Shown here piece after piece: positions 7,680-15,191 of a DNA stretch of 35,344 nucleotides (within the stretch, counting starts at the first letter, position 1; every line of letters begins with the position of its first letter). This DNA comes from a virus. The stretch spans positions 1 through 35,344 of the IMG/VR virus record IMGVR_UViG_3300039050_000103. One strand, given 5' to 3'. The notes below the pieces were generated by a model, which ran no database searches, was not told the origin of the DNA, and saw only the letters and a program-made list of their open reading frames with translations. A program made the position numbers and the translations under genes.

Positions 7680-8372
7680 ATGTCAGAAGAAAACAAGGAA
7701 GTGGCTACGCCACCAACACCAAACAACACAGAAGTTGAGCAGTTAAAAGAATCAGTTAAAAAATTAGAAGCAAAAAACTATGAATTGATAGGTAAGCTTC
7801 AGAATCAAAAAAAAGAAACTAAAGTGCCAGAGGACTATGAGTCTTTGTTAGCGTTTAAACAAAAACATGAACGTGAACAGCTTGAGAGTGAAGGAAAGTA
7901 CACAGAAGCTACACAAAAATTAGAACAGCAATACAGAGATAAATCTGCTGAAGATAAAAAAAGAATTGAAGAGTTAACAGCAAGAAACAGGGAACTTGAA
8001 CTTATTGCCCCTGCAATGCAAGCTTTATCAGAAATAACTCACGATCCAGAGTTGGTATTAAATAATCTTGTACCAAAAGATCAGATGCAGATTAAAGAAG
8101 GCATACCTGTTGTCATAGATGGGTACGAACAGTTACCAGTTCAAGATTATGTAAAAAACAAACTTGAGAAAGAAAAACCTTATCTGTTAAAAAATAAATT
8201 ACCAACAGGTGGCGGTGCGCCTATATCAAGACCATCTACCGATAATTTTTCAGAAGATATGTTGAAACCATTTTTAAAAGCAACAGAAGATATTACAGAA
8301 CAGGGTAGAATCTTTAAGACATATGGAAAAGAAACTTGGCAAAAGTTGAGAGATATTGCCAAAACACGTTAG
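7680..8372 (+). CDS. Head scaffolding protein (probable)
   Basis: A 230-aa, highly charged protein directly upstream of the coat gene. Residues about 15-105 are predicted to be a long coiled coil (VEQLKESVKKLEAKNYELIG, later EELTARNRELEL). The middle has an ITHDPELVLNNLVPKDQM segment, and the C-terminus is a short helical, basic region suited to binding the inside of the coat shell. Phage scaffolds guide prohead assembly and then leave or are degraded. No protease motif is visible here or next door. Position and composition make the assignment good, though scaffold sequences are poorly conserved. Acidic coiled-coil composition contrasts with the basic proteins just upstream. Confidence 0.8.
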   Translation: MSEENKEVATPPTPNNTEVEQLKESVKKLEAKNYELIGKLQNQKKETKVPEDYESLLAFKQKHEREQLESEGKYTEATQKLEQQYRDKSAEDKKRIEELTARNRELELIAPAMQALSEITHDPELVLNNLVPKDQMQIKEGIPVVIDGYEQLPVQDYVKNKLEKEKPYLLKNKLPTGGGAPISRPSTDNFSEDMLKPFLKATEDITEQGRIFKTYGKETWQKLRDIAKTR

Positions 8373-8446
8373 TATATAAATATTAGGCAAAGCTACGCTA
8401 AGTCAAATAGGGTTACGCCCACACCGTTAAAATTATTTTTCAGGAC
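8373..8446 (+). promoter_or_regulatory. Spacer before coat gene with TATAAATA box and repeated 11-mer
   Basis: This 74-base spacer holds TATAAATA at 8375-8382, the 11-mer AAAGCTACGCT at 8389-8399 (shared with 7662-7672) and a small GGGTTACGCCC inverted repeat at about 8409-8419. It is one of the larger gaps in a tightly packed region and precedes the gene expected to be the most highly expressed. A late promoter or mRNA 5'-end site is plausible but unproven. Confidence 0.35.
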
Positions 8447-9478
8447 ATGGCAGTTCTAAGGAGTGATATTATCATCCCTGAGATATTTACGCCTTATGTC
8501 ATTGAACAGACCACTCAGCGAGATGCCTTTCTTGCAAGCGGTGTGGTCGCACCAATGGCAGAGCTAAATGCAACAGAGGGTGGTGATTTCGTTAATGTAC
8601 CTTTTTTCTCCGCAAACTTAAGTGGTGATTTTGAGGTTCTTTCAGATTCTTCTTCATTGACTCCCGGCAAGATTTCCACCGACAAACAAGTTGGAGTTAT
8701 CTTACATCGTGGTCGTGCGTTTGAATCAAGAGACTTAGCTGCACTTGCAGCTGGTTCAGACCCAATGGCAGCAATTGGTCAAAAGATCGGTGCTTACATT
8801 GCAAACCAAAGACAAAAAGATTTACTTGCTTGTCTTGATGGAGTATTCGGTTCAATAAATGCTAACGATAGCAACTCTGCTTTCTTTGGTCTTACTATTG
8901 ATTCTGAGTCAGGCGATACACCAACTGGTTTATCTCCAAAGCACGTTGCAAAAGCAAGATCAATTCTTGGCGATCAAGGCGACAAGCTTACAGCAGTTTG
9001 TATGCACAGCAAGGTTTACTATGATCTCGTAGAGAGAAAAATGGTTGACTATGTTCTTGCATCTGATGGAAACGGCGGTTCTGCAACAGCAAGTGGTGGT
9101 ACTATTGCCCCTGCATATGCTGGTGGAAACGATACAGTTCCTACATACTGCGGACTAAGAGTTATTGTTTCTGATGATGTTTCTACTACTGGTAGTGGTT
9201 CTTCAACAGAGTACAGTACATATTTCTTTACTGCAGGCGCAGTAGCAAGTGGCGAGCAAGCTGGCCTAACAACAGAAACAGACAGAGACATTCTGGCTAA
9301 ATCTGATGCTATGGCTATTGACCTTCATTACACATATCATCCTGTTGGTTCAAAGTGGGCTGTTACAACAACAAACCCAAATAGAACACAACTTGCAACC
9401 GTAGCTAACTGGTCGAAAGTTTACGAGACAAAAAACATTGGTATCGTAAGAGCTACCAACGTATCCACTCAAGACTAA
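8447..9478 (+). CDS. Major capsid protein (Gp13-like coat protein)
   Basis: A 343-aa coat protein. The N-terminal IIPEIFTPYVIEQTTQRDAF opening, the FVNVPFF and LTPGKISTDKQVGVILHRGR strand region, and the later AVCMHSKVYYDLVER and HPVGSKWAV segments match the Gp13-like coat family with the HK97 fold. Coat proteins of this type assemble as hexamers and pentamers into the icosahedral shell. A serine/glycine-rich stretch at about residues 205-250 (GNGGSATASGGT, then TTGSGSSTEY) is probably a surface loop or insertion. The gene follows the scaffold and precedes a probable decoration gene. No propeptide cleavage signal is obvious. The assignment is firm from sequence and order. Confidence 0.92.
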   Translation: MAVLRSDIIIPEIFTPYVIEQTTQRDAFLASGVVAPMAELNATEGGDFVNVPFFSANLSGDFEVLSDSSSLTPGKISTDKQVGVILHRGRAFESRDLAALAAGSDPMAAIGQKIGAYIANQRQKDLLACLDGVFGSINANDSNSAFFGLTIDSESGDTPTGLSPKHVAKARSILGDQGDKLTAVCMHSKVYYDLVERKMVDYVLASDGNGGSATASGGTIAPAYAGGNDTVPTYCGLRVIVSDDVSTTGSGSSTEYSTYFFTAGAVASGEQAGLTTETDRDILAKSDAMAIDLHYTYHPVGSKWAVTTTNPNRTQLATVANWSKVYETKNIGIVRATNVSTQD

Positions 9479-9491
9479 AGGTAATTAAATC

Positions 9492-9857
9492 ATGCCAAGT
9501 TTATTCGAGGTTACTGCTGGTAAGTTAACTGGACCAACAAAAGGCGGTACAGTAACACAAGCAACCAACAAATCTACAGGTGTAACTCTAAATACAGAGT
9601 CAGGTCAGATCACTATGAACAACGCAGCTTTAGCTGCTGCTGCAGAAGTATCATTTACAGTTACCAACAGTGAAATTGCTGCAACAGATGTTGTAGTAGT
9701 TAACCATGGTTCTGGTGGTACTGCTGGTTCTTACTTAGTAGGAGTTTCAGCAATCGCTGCTGGTTCTTTTGGAATTACAGTAACAAATGTTTCTGGTGGT
9801 TCTTTAAGTGAAGCTATTGTTATTAATTTCGTTGCACTTAAGGGTGCTTCAAGTTAA
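9492..9857 (+). CDS. Probable head decoration or minor structural protein (121 aa)
   Basis: A 121-aa, glycine/alanine/threonine/valine-rich protein expected to be all beta. It has STGVTLNTESGQITMNNAAL, then VSFTVTNSEIAATDVVVVNH, a GSGGTAGSYLVGVSAIAAGSF turn region and LSEAIVINFVALKG at the end. I recognise this pattern from phages and prophages, generally without a function. The place right after the coat gene and the lambda gpD-like size suggest a capsid decoration protein, but a structural role elsewhere in the particle is possible. The stop overlaps the next small gene's ATG (TAATG). Confidence 0.6.
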   Translation: MPSLFEVTAGKLTGPTKGGTVTQATNKSTGVTLNTESGQITMNNAALAAAAEVSFTVTNSEIAATDVVVVNHGSGGTAGSYLVGVSAIAAGSFGITVTNVSGGSLSEAIVINFVALKGASS

Positions 9858-9997
9858 TGGGCATATTCGCTTTTAAGCGTATGAGAGAACAAGAGGCTGC
9901 CAAATTGGTAGTCTCTGCTCCCTCTAAAAAAAAGAAAACCAAAGTAAAACAAAATGGCAATCACGATAGACGCAACAGTAGGCGGAGCATCAGCTAA
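9857..9997 (+). CDS. Small basic protein (46 aa) overlapping adaptor gene
   Basis: The ATG overlaps the preceding TAA. The peptide reads MGIFAFKRMREQEAAKLVVS, then a lysine cluster and an arginine/serine-rich end. It runs 44 bases into the next gene in another frame. The first 30 residues resemble small ORFs seen after coat genes in other phages (short MG.F..KR hydrophobic-basic start). It may serve mainly to couple translation across the gap between the decoration and adaptor genes. Confidence 0.45.
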   Translation: MGIFAFKRMREQEAAKLVVSAPSKKKKTKVKQNGNHDRRNSRRSIS

Positions 9998-10514
9998 CAG
10001 TTACATTACTTTGGCAGATGCAAATTCAATAATAGAGGGTCTTGTTGCAGATGATGATGTAGCTGCATGGGACGGGTCAAGTAATGATAATAAAAACAGG
10101 GCTTTATATACTGCTGCGGTTAGAGTTGACCGAGAAAGATTTTTAGGAGCAAGAGTAACAAATACACAAGCATTACAATGGCCAAGACAAGGTGTTAGAA
10201 AACCAGACACCTATATCAATACATATTCAATTGGCTTTCCATTTAGAATATCCACAGATTATTTTTCTGAAACAGAAATACCAGAGCAAGTACAAAAGGC
10301 ACAAGTCATACTTGCTGTTTACTTGAATAATAATCGTAATGGTTTAGGATTAAGTGGTCTTGAAGATTTTAAAAATGTTAAAATCGGTAATCTTGATGCA
10401 ACACCGAATTTTTATGGTTCGGTTGGTGCTGATAGAGTACCACCACTATTTGAACGGTACTTTACTGGTTTACGAATAAGTGGACCCGGCAATGTCGCAA
10501 TTAAAAGGAGTTAA
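9954..10514 (+). CDS. Head-tail connector/adaptor (DnaT-like family)
   Basis: A 186-aa protein with the family signature GGASANSYITLADANSIIEG at the start, an AAWDGSS and NKNRALYTAAVRVDRERFLG helix, and LQWPRQGVRKPD. This pattern matches the phage proteins often labelled 'DnaT-like', which are head completion adaptors (lambda gpW / HK97 gp6 role) bound under the portal. The C-terminal part ends with PPLFERYFTGLR. The name DnaT-like is misleading; no primosome role is implied. Order after coat and decoration genes agrees with a connector. It is followed after two bases by the next small gene. Confidence 0.75.
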   Translation: MAITIDATVGGASANSYITLADANSIIEGLVADDDVAAWDGSSNDNKNRALYTAAVRVDRERFLGARVTNTQALQWPRQGVRKPDTYINTYSIGFPFRISTDYFSETEIPEQVQKAQVILAVYLNNNRNGLGLSGLEDFKNVKIGNLDATPNFYGSVGADRVPPLFERYFTGLRISGPGNVAIKRS

Positions 10515-10516
10515 CA

Positions 10517-10738
10517 ATGAGCTACTACCCAGCTGCCAAAATCATTAATGATACAGATGCACATACAGGTCGATTTGGTTGTGTTCAAGCAATCAAAGAT
10601 TCTGAAATTGCAACTTTAGTAGCAGAGAATATTACTGGCGATCTAACAAGCATTGATCTAAAATCCAACTGTAAAATTGAAGGCGTTATTACTAGCATCA
10701 CACTTGCAAGTGGAACTGTTGTTGCTTATCTAATATGA
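10517..10738 (+). CDS. Hypothetical head-region protein (73 aa)
   Basis: A 73-aa protein preceded by AAGGAG at 10504-10509. It contains GRFGCVQAIKDSEIATLVAE and ends IEGVITSITLASGTVVAYLI. A C-terminal segment of the type I.G..TSI.LASG.V(I/V)AY is a pattern I have seen in small phage structural ORFs, often described as beta-rich. The function is not known to me. Its place between two connector genes argues for a particle component. The stop overlaps the next ATG (ATATGA). Confidence 0.6.
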   Translation: MSYYPAAKIINDTDAHTGRFGCVQAIKDSEIATLVAENITGDLTSIDLKSNCKIEGVITSITLASGTVVAYLI

Positions 10739-11088
10739 GTCTTGCAAATGCCTTAAAAAAAGCTGCATCAAAAACACTAAGTAAGCTTGGTGGTGATGTA
10801 ACCATAAGGCAAGTTTCTGCTAGTTCATACAACACAACTACTGGTGCTATAACAGAAACAACTTCTGACACTACAATTAAAGGTTCTTTAAATAATGTAA
10901 ATCGGTCTGAGGTAAATGATCTTATTGAATCTCAAGATAAAATTTTAACTATATCTGCTGGTGATCTGGCCTTTGTACCTACTACAAAAGATAGAGTTGT
11001 AATAAGTAATGTTGAATTTAAAATTATATCTGTTTCTACAAATGAACAAAATAATACACCTATTAGTTTTGAACTTGTCTTGAGGTAA
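10735..11088 (+). CDS. Head-tail stopper / head closure protein
   Basis: A 117-aa protein with the typical order for head-tail joining proteins of the SPP1 gp16 / HK97 gp7 type: LGGDVTIRQVSASSYNTTTG, then IKGSLNNVNRS, QDKILTISAGDLAFVPTTKD, VEFKIISVS and FELVLR at the end. These form a small beta barrel that plugs the portal channel after packaging and offers a docking face for the tail. The gene overlaps the preceding stop by 4 bases and is followed after two bases by the next connector. Confidence is good from pattern plus order. Confidence 0.75.
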   Translation: MSLANALKKAASKTLSKLGGDVTIRQVSASSYNTTTGAITETTSDTTIKGSLNNVNRSEVNDLIESQDKILTISAGDLAFVPTTKDRVVISNVEFKIISVSTNEQNNTPISFELVLR

Positions 11089-11090
11089 CC

Positions 11091-11450
11091 ATGGTTAGAC
11101 AAATAAGGTTGGATCAAATAGATGATGTAATGGCAGAAGCAGTACAAGAGTTAGTACAGAAAACAACATTACGTTGGACAGAACTTTCAAAAAAAGCTAC
11201 TCCTGTTGTAAGCGGTAATTTAAGAAATGGTTGGAAAACTGATATAAGAAAGTTTAAAGGAACAATTATTAATAATGTAGAATATGCAGAACCAGTAATT
11301 TATGGCACACCATCTTCATTGCCACCTAGTTGGCAGGGTAAATATAGAACCAGACAACAAACAATTAAAGGGTTTCCAGAATTGCAGGCAAAACAACTTA
11401 CAACACAATATATTCCAAATGAGTTAAAAAGAATTATTAGAGGTATGTAA
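11091..11450 (+). CDS. HK97 gp10-like / gpZ-like neck or tail completion protein
   Basis: A 119-aa protein with KKATPVVSGNLRNGWKTDIR, NNVEYAEPVIYGTPSSLPPS and a basic C-terminus. The TP..SG.L...W... and N.(V/A)(E/P)YA..(V/I)..G pattern is characteristic of the HK97 gp10 and minor tail Z families, which lie at the head-tail junction or tail end. It sits between the stopper and the tail terminator, as in HK97-like orders. It overlaps the next ATG by one base (TAATG). Exact role in this phage cannot be told apart from sequence. Confidence 0.7.
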   Translation: MVRQIRLDQIDDVMAEAVQELVQKTTLRWTELSKKATPVVSGNLRNGWKTDIRKFKGTIINNVEYAEPVIYGTPSSLPPSWQGKYRTRQQTIKGFPELQAKQLTTQYIPNELKRIIRGM

Positions 11451-11872
11451 TGGCAGCAACCGATCTTAATACAGTTCGATCTACTATAGAAGGCAGACTT
11501 GCAACAGAGTTAGCATCAAGCCCTTCTATACCTGTTGTATTTAACAATATGTCTTTTGATTCAACTACAGAAGATACTTTTGTTCAATGTCAAACAAGTT
11601 TTGGTACTGGTAGTTATCTGACGATGGGTGGCTCTGCCAATTCTACAAATAGTGTTGTTGGATTAATTCTTTTAAACATTTTTACAGAAGAAGGTATTGG
11701 TGCAGGGGCAAATTATGTTATTGGCAAAAGACTCCGTGACCTTTACAATAATATTACAGTTTCAAATGTTATTTTTGATTCGCCAGTAGGACCTGAAGTA
11801 TTAGCATCAAGTCCTGAAGGTAAATTTCAAACACAAATAAGAATAACTTTTGAAATATACGAGGATCTTTAA
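11450..11872 (+). CDS. Tail terminator protein (DUF4128-like, gpU role)
   Basis: A 140-aa protein immediately before the tail-tube block. It starts with TDLNTVRSTIEGRLATELAS and SIPVVFNNMSFD, has FVQCQTSFGTGSYLTMGGSA, LILLNIFTEEGIGAGANYVI and LRDLYNNITVSNVIFD, and ends FQTQIRITFEIYEDL. This resembles DUF4128-type phage proteins that take the lambda gpU position. Such proteins cap the growing tail tube as a hexamer and dock it to the head. Order (connector, terminator, tube) supports the role. Sequence identity to lambda gpU itself is not evident. Confidence 0.7.
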   Translation: MAATDLNTVRSTIEGRLATELASSPSIPVVFNNMSFDSTTEDTFVQCQTSFGTGSYLTMGGSANSTNSVVGLILLNIFTEEGIGAGANYVIGKRLRDLYNNITVSNVIFDSPVGPEVLASSPEGKFQTQIRITFEIYEDL

Positions 11873-11874
11873 TT

Positions 11875-12027
11875 ATGCCAAAACTTGTAATAACAGAAGA
11901 AATGCTTGACGCTATTGAAGCTGTCAAAGGAGTAAGGGATGCAAATTATTGGGATCCTAATTGCAAAAGATATATGGAGAAACAACAAAATTCAAAAAAA
12001 GATGTAAAAAAGACTGAAAAGAGTTAA
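11875..12027 (+). CDS. Small hypothetical protein (50 aa)
   Basis: A 50-aa ORF starting two bases after the tail terminator stop. It reads MPKLVITEEMLDAIEAVKGV, then a tryptophan/aspartate segment (YWDPNCKRYMEKQQ) and a lysine-rich tail. One cysteine is present. The family is not recognised. Its tight placement and codon use like that of its neighbours support it as a real gene. It is followed by a 29-base spacer with a TATAAATA box before the tail-tube gene. Confidence 0.55.
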   Translation: MPKLVITEEMLDAIEAVKGVRDANYWDPNCKRYMEKQQNSKKDVKKTEKS

Positions 12028-12056
12028 ACTATTTATAAATATTTCTTTTTTTTGTT
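12028..12056 (+). promoter_or_regulatory. Spacer with TATAAATA box before tail-tube gene
   Basis: TATAAATA lies at 12034-12041, followed by TTTCTTTTTTTTGTT up to the ATG. The same octamer occurs before the coat gene at 8375-8382. Both precede abundant virion proteins. It could be a late promoter; no -35 partner or ribosome binding site is visible, so the call is tentative. Confidence 0.3.
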
Positions 12057-12476
12057 ATGGCTGCTGTAAAAGGTGATGTCGGTAAAATAATGTTCCACAA
12101 TGCTGCTGGAACTGAAGCTGACATAGGTGGTTTAAGATCTTGGGAATTATCTATTACAAAAGATACTCAAGAAACTACTGTTATGGGTAATACATCAAAG
12201 ACTTTTACTGGCGGTCTTATTTCAGGTGAAGGATCAGCAACTTTAATTTATGACAATGCTGGTAACTCAGATTACTTATCTTTTGTTGAAGATGTATTAA
12301 CAACTGGTGATGCTGCTGATGCATTGTTTGAATTGTTTCCAGATAGTTCAGCAAGTTCCAAAAAATTTGGTTTCTCTGGAATTATTACTGGTGCAACATA
12401 TGGTGCAACACTTGGCGAAATTCAAGAAATTAACATTACATTCCAGTCCTCAGGTGCAATAACTTCAGATATATAG
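12057..12476 (+). CDS. Major tail (tube) protein
   Basis: A 139-aa protein with GDVGKIMFHNAAGTEADIGG, RSWELSITKDTQETTVMG, a FTGGLISGEGSATLIYD strand pair and GATYGATLGEIQEINITFQS at the end. The pattern of a W-x-(L/I)-x-(I/V) strand with D-x-(I/Q)-(E/D)-(T)-T, followed by G.G.....D and a C-terminal I.FQ(S/G)(S/T)G strand, is that of TP901-1/phi13-type tail tube proteins. It polymerises as hexameric rings around the tape measure protein. Position directly before the G/GT frameshift pair equals lambda gpV. Confidence 0.88.
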   Translation: MAAVKGDVGKIMFHNAAGTEADIGGLRSWELSITKDTQETTVMGNTSKTFTGGLISGEGSATLIYDNAGNSDYLSFVEDVLTTGDAADALFELFPDSSASSKKFGFSGIITGATYGATLGEIQEINITFQSSGAITSDI

Positions 12477-12503
12477 TAAGTTAGGTAAACAGCAAAATTT
12501 TCA

Positions 12504-12854
12504 ATGACAACAAAAAGAACAGTTGACATTATTACTGAGGCTTTCAGTGATGTAATGTCTGCAAGACGAAAATATGAACTAGAAACACCATCAGGTAAAA
12601 AAATTGATATATATTTTCCTCCTGTAACTAGATTTGATAGACAGAAAGCGCAAGCTGCTGCTGGCAGTGAGGATGCTCTAGTGGTTTCTACACAATTACT
12701 TTGTCAGTTAGCACAAAAAGAAGATGGATCAAAAATGTTTGCTTTGGCAGATGCAGTAAATCTTCAACGTATGTTACCCGAAAAGGTTTTAAATGATCTT
12801 GAGTTATTTTTATTCGAAATCAAATTAGATGTCGATACAGCAAAAAAAGATTAA
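12504..12854 (+). CDS. Tail assembly chaperone G (short product)
   Basis: A 116-aa protein in the lambda G position between tube and tape measure genes. It contains KYELETPSGKKIDIYFPPVT, RQKAQAAAGSEDALVVSTQL and a C-terminal LELFLFEIKLD, then ends AKKD. Tail chaperones of this type coat the tape measure protein and load tube subunits; they are not in the mature tail. The last codons run over seven adenines (12842-12848) where a -1 shift would open the T frame. The sequence of the protein itself is poorly conserved across phages; position and the frameshift arrangement are the strongest evidence. Confidence 0.85.
   Translation: MTTKRTVDIITEAFSDVMSARRKYELETPSGKKIDIYFPPVTRFDRQKAQAAAGSEDALVVSTQLLCQLAQKEDGSKMFALADAVNLQRMLPEKVLNDLELFLFEIKLDVDTAKKD
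12842..12848 (+). promoter_or_regulatory. Programmed -1 frameshift site (A AAA AAA)
   Basis: In the G frame the codons here read GCA-AAA-AAA, so the heptamer A AAA AAA fits the slippery pattern X XXY YYZ. One step back leads into a frame open until 13024 that encodes a T-like domain. The G stop TAA follows only two codons later. AAGGAG at 12853-12858, just after the site, might pause or re-bind ribosomes, but stimulating Shine-Dalgarno sites normally lie upstream. Confidence 0.8.
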
Positions 12855-13024
12855 GGAGAAATAACTGGCTTTATTTTGAGTTGTTTCTCGCATCTGAACT
12901 AGGGAAAACATTAACAGAATTAAGAAAAAATATGACTGATGAAGAATTTTTTTACTGGGCAGCTTATTACGAAATTAAACAGGAAAAAGAAGAAACAGCT
13001 CGTCAAAGAGCAAAAAACAGGTAG
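12848..13024 (+). CDS. T domain of frameshift product GT
   Basis: After the -1 shift the G protein (115 residues to the second lysine of the slip site) is extended by 58 residues to a fusion of about 173 aa. The extension has ELFLASELGKTLTELRKNM, then TDEEFFYWAAYYEIKQEKEE and a basic end. The pattern (L.S.LG.T..EL...M...E...W.A(Y/F)) is that of the lambda T domain, which binds the tail tube protein while the G part binds the tape measure. The open frame has no good ATG start of its own, and it ends 31 bases before the tape measure gene. This organisation is conserved in lambda-like tails. Confidence 0.85.
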   Translation, partial: RLRRNNWLYFELFLASELGKTLTELRKNMTDEEFFYWAAYYEIKQEKEETARQRAKNR

Positions 13025-13055
13025 TATATAAGAAGTAGATTTCAATAAGAATTAA

Positions 13056-15191
13056 GTGGCAGAAAGTATTGTTACTTTAAGAGTTGACACCAGAAATGCG
13101 GTCAGTTCTTTAAATAATGCTTCTGCATCTACAAATAAATTATCAGCAGCATCAAGAGGCGCAACAAAATCTTTGGCGGCAACATCTTCTGCGGCACAAG
13201 GTTTAGGTACAGCATTAAGAAATAGTATTGCACCAATCCTTGCTGTTGGAACAGCTTTTTCTGTTGTAAATAATAGTATTGGAACTTTTCTTGCGAGAGA
13301 AAGAGATATTGCAATTCTTGAACAAGGTTTAAAAAATTTAGGTGCTGGTTCATTTGCTTTAAATGAATTACAACAAGTTGCAGATAAGTTTGGAAAAACA
13401 ACTCTATTTAATCAAGAAGATTTTACAAGAGGTTTTAACCTTCTTACAAGTTTTAGAAATATTGGTGTTGATTCATATTCAAGAGTTGCTCAGGCAGCAG
13501 CAGATATCGCACAGGTAAACCAAGTTGATGTCAGCACATCTTTCATGCAACTTGCAAAAGCACTACAAGACCCTGAAAGAAATTTATCAAATTTAAATCG
13601 ATCTGGTATTGCTTTTACTAAACAACAAACAAAAGTGATTAAAGAGTTAATGAAAACAAATCAGGTTGCGAAAGCGCATACCATGATTTTGGATATTGTA
13701 GATGAAAGTTATAATAAATTAGCCCAAGCTGCCGCTGTAGGTTTTGCTGGTTCTGTTGATACTCTTGGCGAGGAGTTTCGAGATTTTGGCGAAACTATAG
13801 GAAAGGCACTTATACCTGTTATTGACCCTGCAGTAAAAGGATTAACAGCTTTATTAAATTTTTTAAATTCATCTGGTGGCCAAGCAGCAGCAATTATTGG
13901 TGGCATAGCTTTGGCCGCAAAAGGTTTGGCTGTTGTATTACCTATTTTATCAACTAATTTTATTGCAATAAAAACGTCAGCATTAATTGCAACTGGACAA
14001 TTAATTGGAATGAAAGCAACACTTGCAGCAACTACAGCTGGCTTTGCTTCTGCTTCTGCTGCTGCCAGTGCTTTTAAAATAGCTTTGGCAAAAACTGGAA
14101 TTGGTTTAGCTGTAATTGGTCTTGGTGCATTTATAACTAAATTAATTGAAGCTAATAATGAACAACGAACATTTAACGAGCTTTTAGAACAAGGCTCGGC
14201 AAAAGCTTTAAAAATAGAAATCGCAGACCTTGAAAAAGAACAAGAAATATTAAATAAACAATTAGAAGGTACAAACAGACTTTTAATGGGTATTGCTGGA
14301 ATTGCAGGCCTAGACATATTTACAAGAAGTGCGCAAGACATAAAATTAGAATTAGCAGAAGTAAATAATAAAATAGCAAAATTAAAAGAAGGCTTACCAA
14401 ATGCAGAAGCAAGAGATTTATCACAACAATTTAAAATTCAATTAGATGACCTCAAAAAACAAAATGCAGAACTTACTAATGCAGTAAAAAGAGAAGCAAT
14501 AATTGGCGAAGAAAAAAGAAAAGAGTTTGACCTTGAACAAAAAATTGCAAAAATAAAAGAGCAAAACCTTAAACCTACAGAGGAAGCACAGCTTATTAAT
14601 TTAATTAAGGCAAACCATAGTTTAGATAAACAGCTAGATAAAACAAAAAAAATTAATGAAGCAGCTGAAAAACTAAAAGAAACGTTTAAGGAGGTAGGGC
14701 AAGAAATCGAACAAAATATTAAAGACAATTTACGAGAAGCGATTACAGGAGCGCAATCTTTCGGTGATGCAATGACTAATGTATTGAATAGAATCAGAGA
14801 TAAGATTATTGACGCGCAACTAGATAAACTTTTTGACGGCTTTGCTGAGAATGTTGGAAAAGGCGCAGCGAAAAAGGGTGATGGCAAAGGAATAGGTGGT
14901 TTTATTGGTGGAATATTAGGAGGTTTATTTGCAGAGGGGGGCAACCCACCAGTCGGAAAACCATCTATTGTTGGTGAAAAAGGGCCAGAGCTTTTTGTGC
15001 CACGATCTGCTGGAACAATTATCCCTAACAATCAAATGGGTGGCAGTGTAGTTGTCAATGTCAGCGTAGACGCAAGCGGTTCAGCTATTTCTGGCAGCGA
15101 TCAAAAAGGTAATCAATTTGGTCAGGAGTTGGCGATAGTTATACAACAAGAGATAATAAGACAGAAACGAAGCGGAGGTTTACTTGCATAA
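13056..15191 (+). CDS. Tail tape measure protein
   Basis: A 711-aa protein, the start taken as GTG at 13056 since a stop codon lies directly upstream in frame. The N-terminal region is Ser/Ala-rich and helical. Two hydrophobic stretches (about residues 273-295 and 346-364) could cross membranes during DNA ejection. Residues about 370-540 are strongly coiled-coil. The C-terminus has AITGAQSFGDAMTNVLNRIR followed by a glycine-rich tail with PSIVGEKGPELFVPRSAGTI, a very common tape measure ending. The protein sets tail length; at about 0.15 nm per residue the tail would be near 107 nm. Its position after G/GT matches lambda gpH. Confidence 0.95.
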   Translation: MAESIVTLRVDTRNAVSSLNNASASTNKLSAASRGATKSLAATSSAAQGLGTALRNSIAPILAVGTAFSVVNNSIGTFLARERDIAILEQGLKNLGAGSFALNELQQVADKFGKTTLFNQEDFTRGFNLLTSFRNIGVDSYSRVAQAAADIAQVNQVDVSTSFMQLAKALQDPERNLSNLNRSGIAFTKQQTKVIKELMKTNQVAKAHTMILDIVDESYNKLAQAAAVGFAGSVDTLGEEFRDFGETIGKALIPVIDPAVKGLTALLNFLNSSGGQAAAIIGGIALAAKGLAVVLPILSTNFIAIKTSALIATGQLIGMKATLAATTAGFASASAAASAFKIALAKTGIGLAVIGLGAFITKLIEANNEQRTFNELLEQGSAKALKIEIADLEKEQEILNKQLEGTNRLLMGIAGIAGLDIFTRSAQDIKLELAEVNNKIAKLKEGLPNAEARDLSQQFKIQLDDLKKQNAELTNAVKREAIIGEEKRKEFDLEQKIAKIKEQNLKPTEEAQLINLIKANHSLDKQLDKTKKINEAAEKLKETFKEVGQEIEQNIKDNLREAITGAQSFGDAMTNVLNRIRDKIIDAQLDKLFDGFAENVGKGAAKKGDGKGIGGFIGGILGGLFAEGGNPPVGKPSIVGEKGPELFVPRSAGTIIPNNQMGGSVVVNVSVDASGSAISGSDQKGNQFGQELAIVIQQEIIRQKRSGGLLA

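Noticed and set aside
13709-14341. Long minus-strand frame (210 aa) opposite the tape measure gene
   Set aside because: It is the shadow of a strongly biased alanine/lysine-rich coding strand; composition is unnatural (Pro/Ala/Ser runs) and it lacks context.
14438-15031. Second long minus-strand frame (197 aa) opposite the tape measure gene
   Set aside because: Low-complexity Ser/Phe/Pro composition mirrors the coiled-coil lysine/glutamate codons of the real gene; no ribosome binding site or neighbours on that strand.
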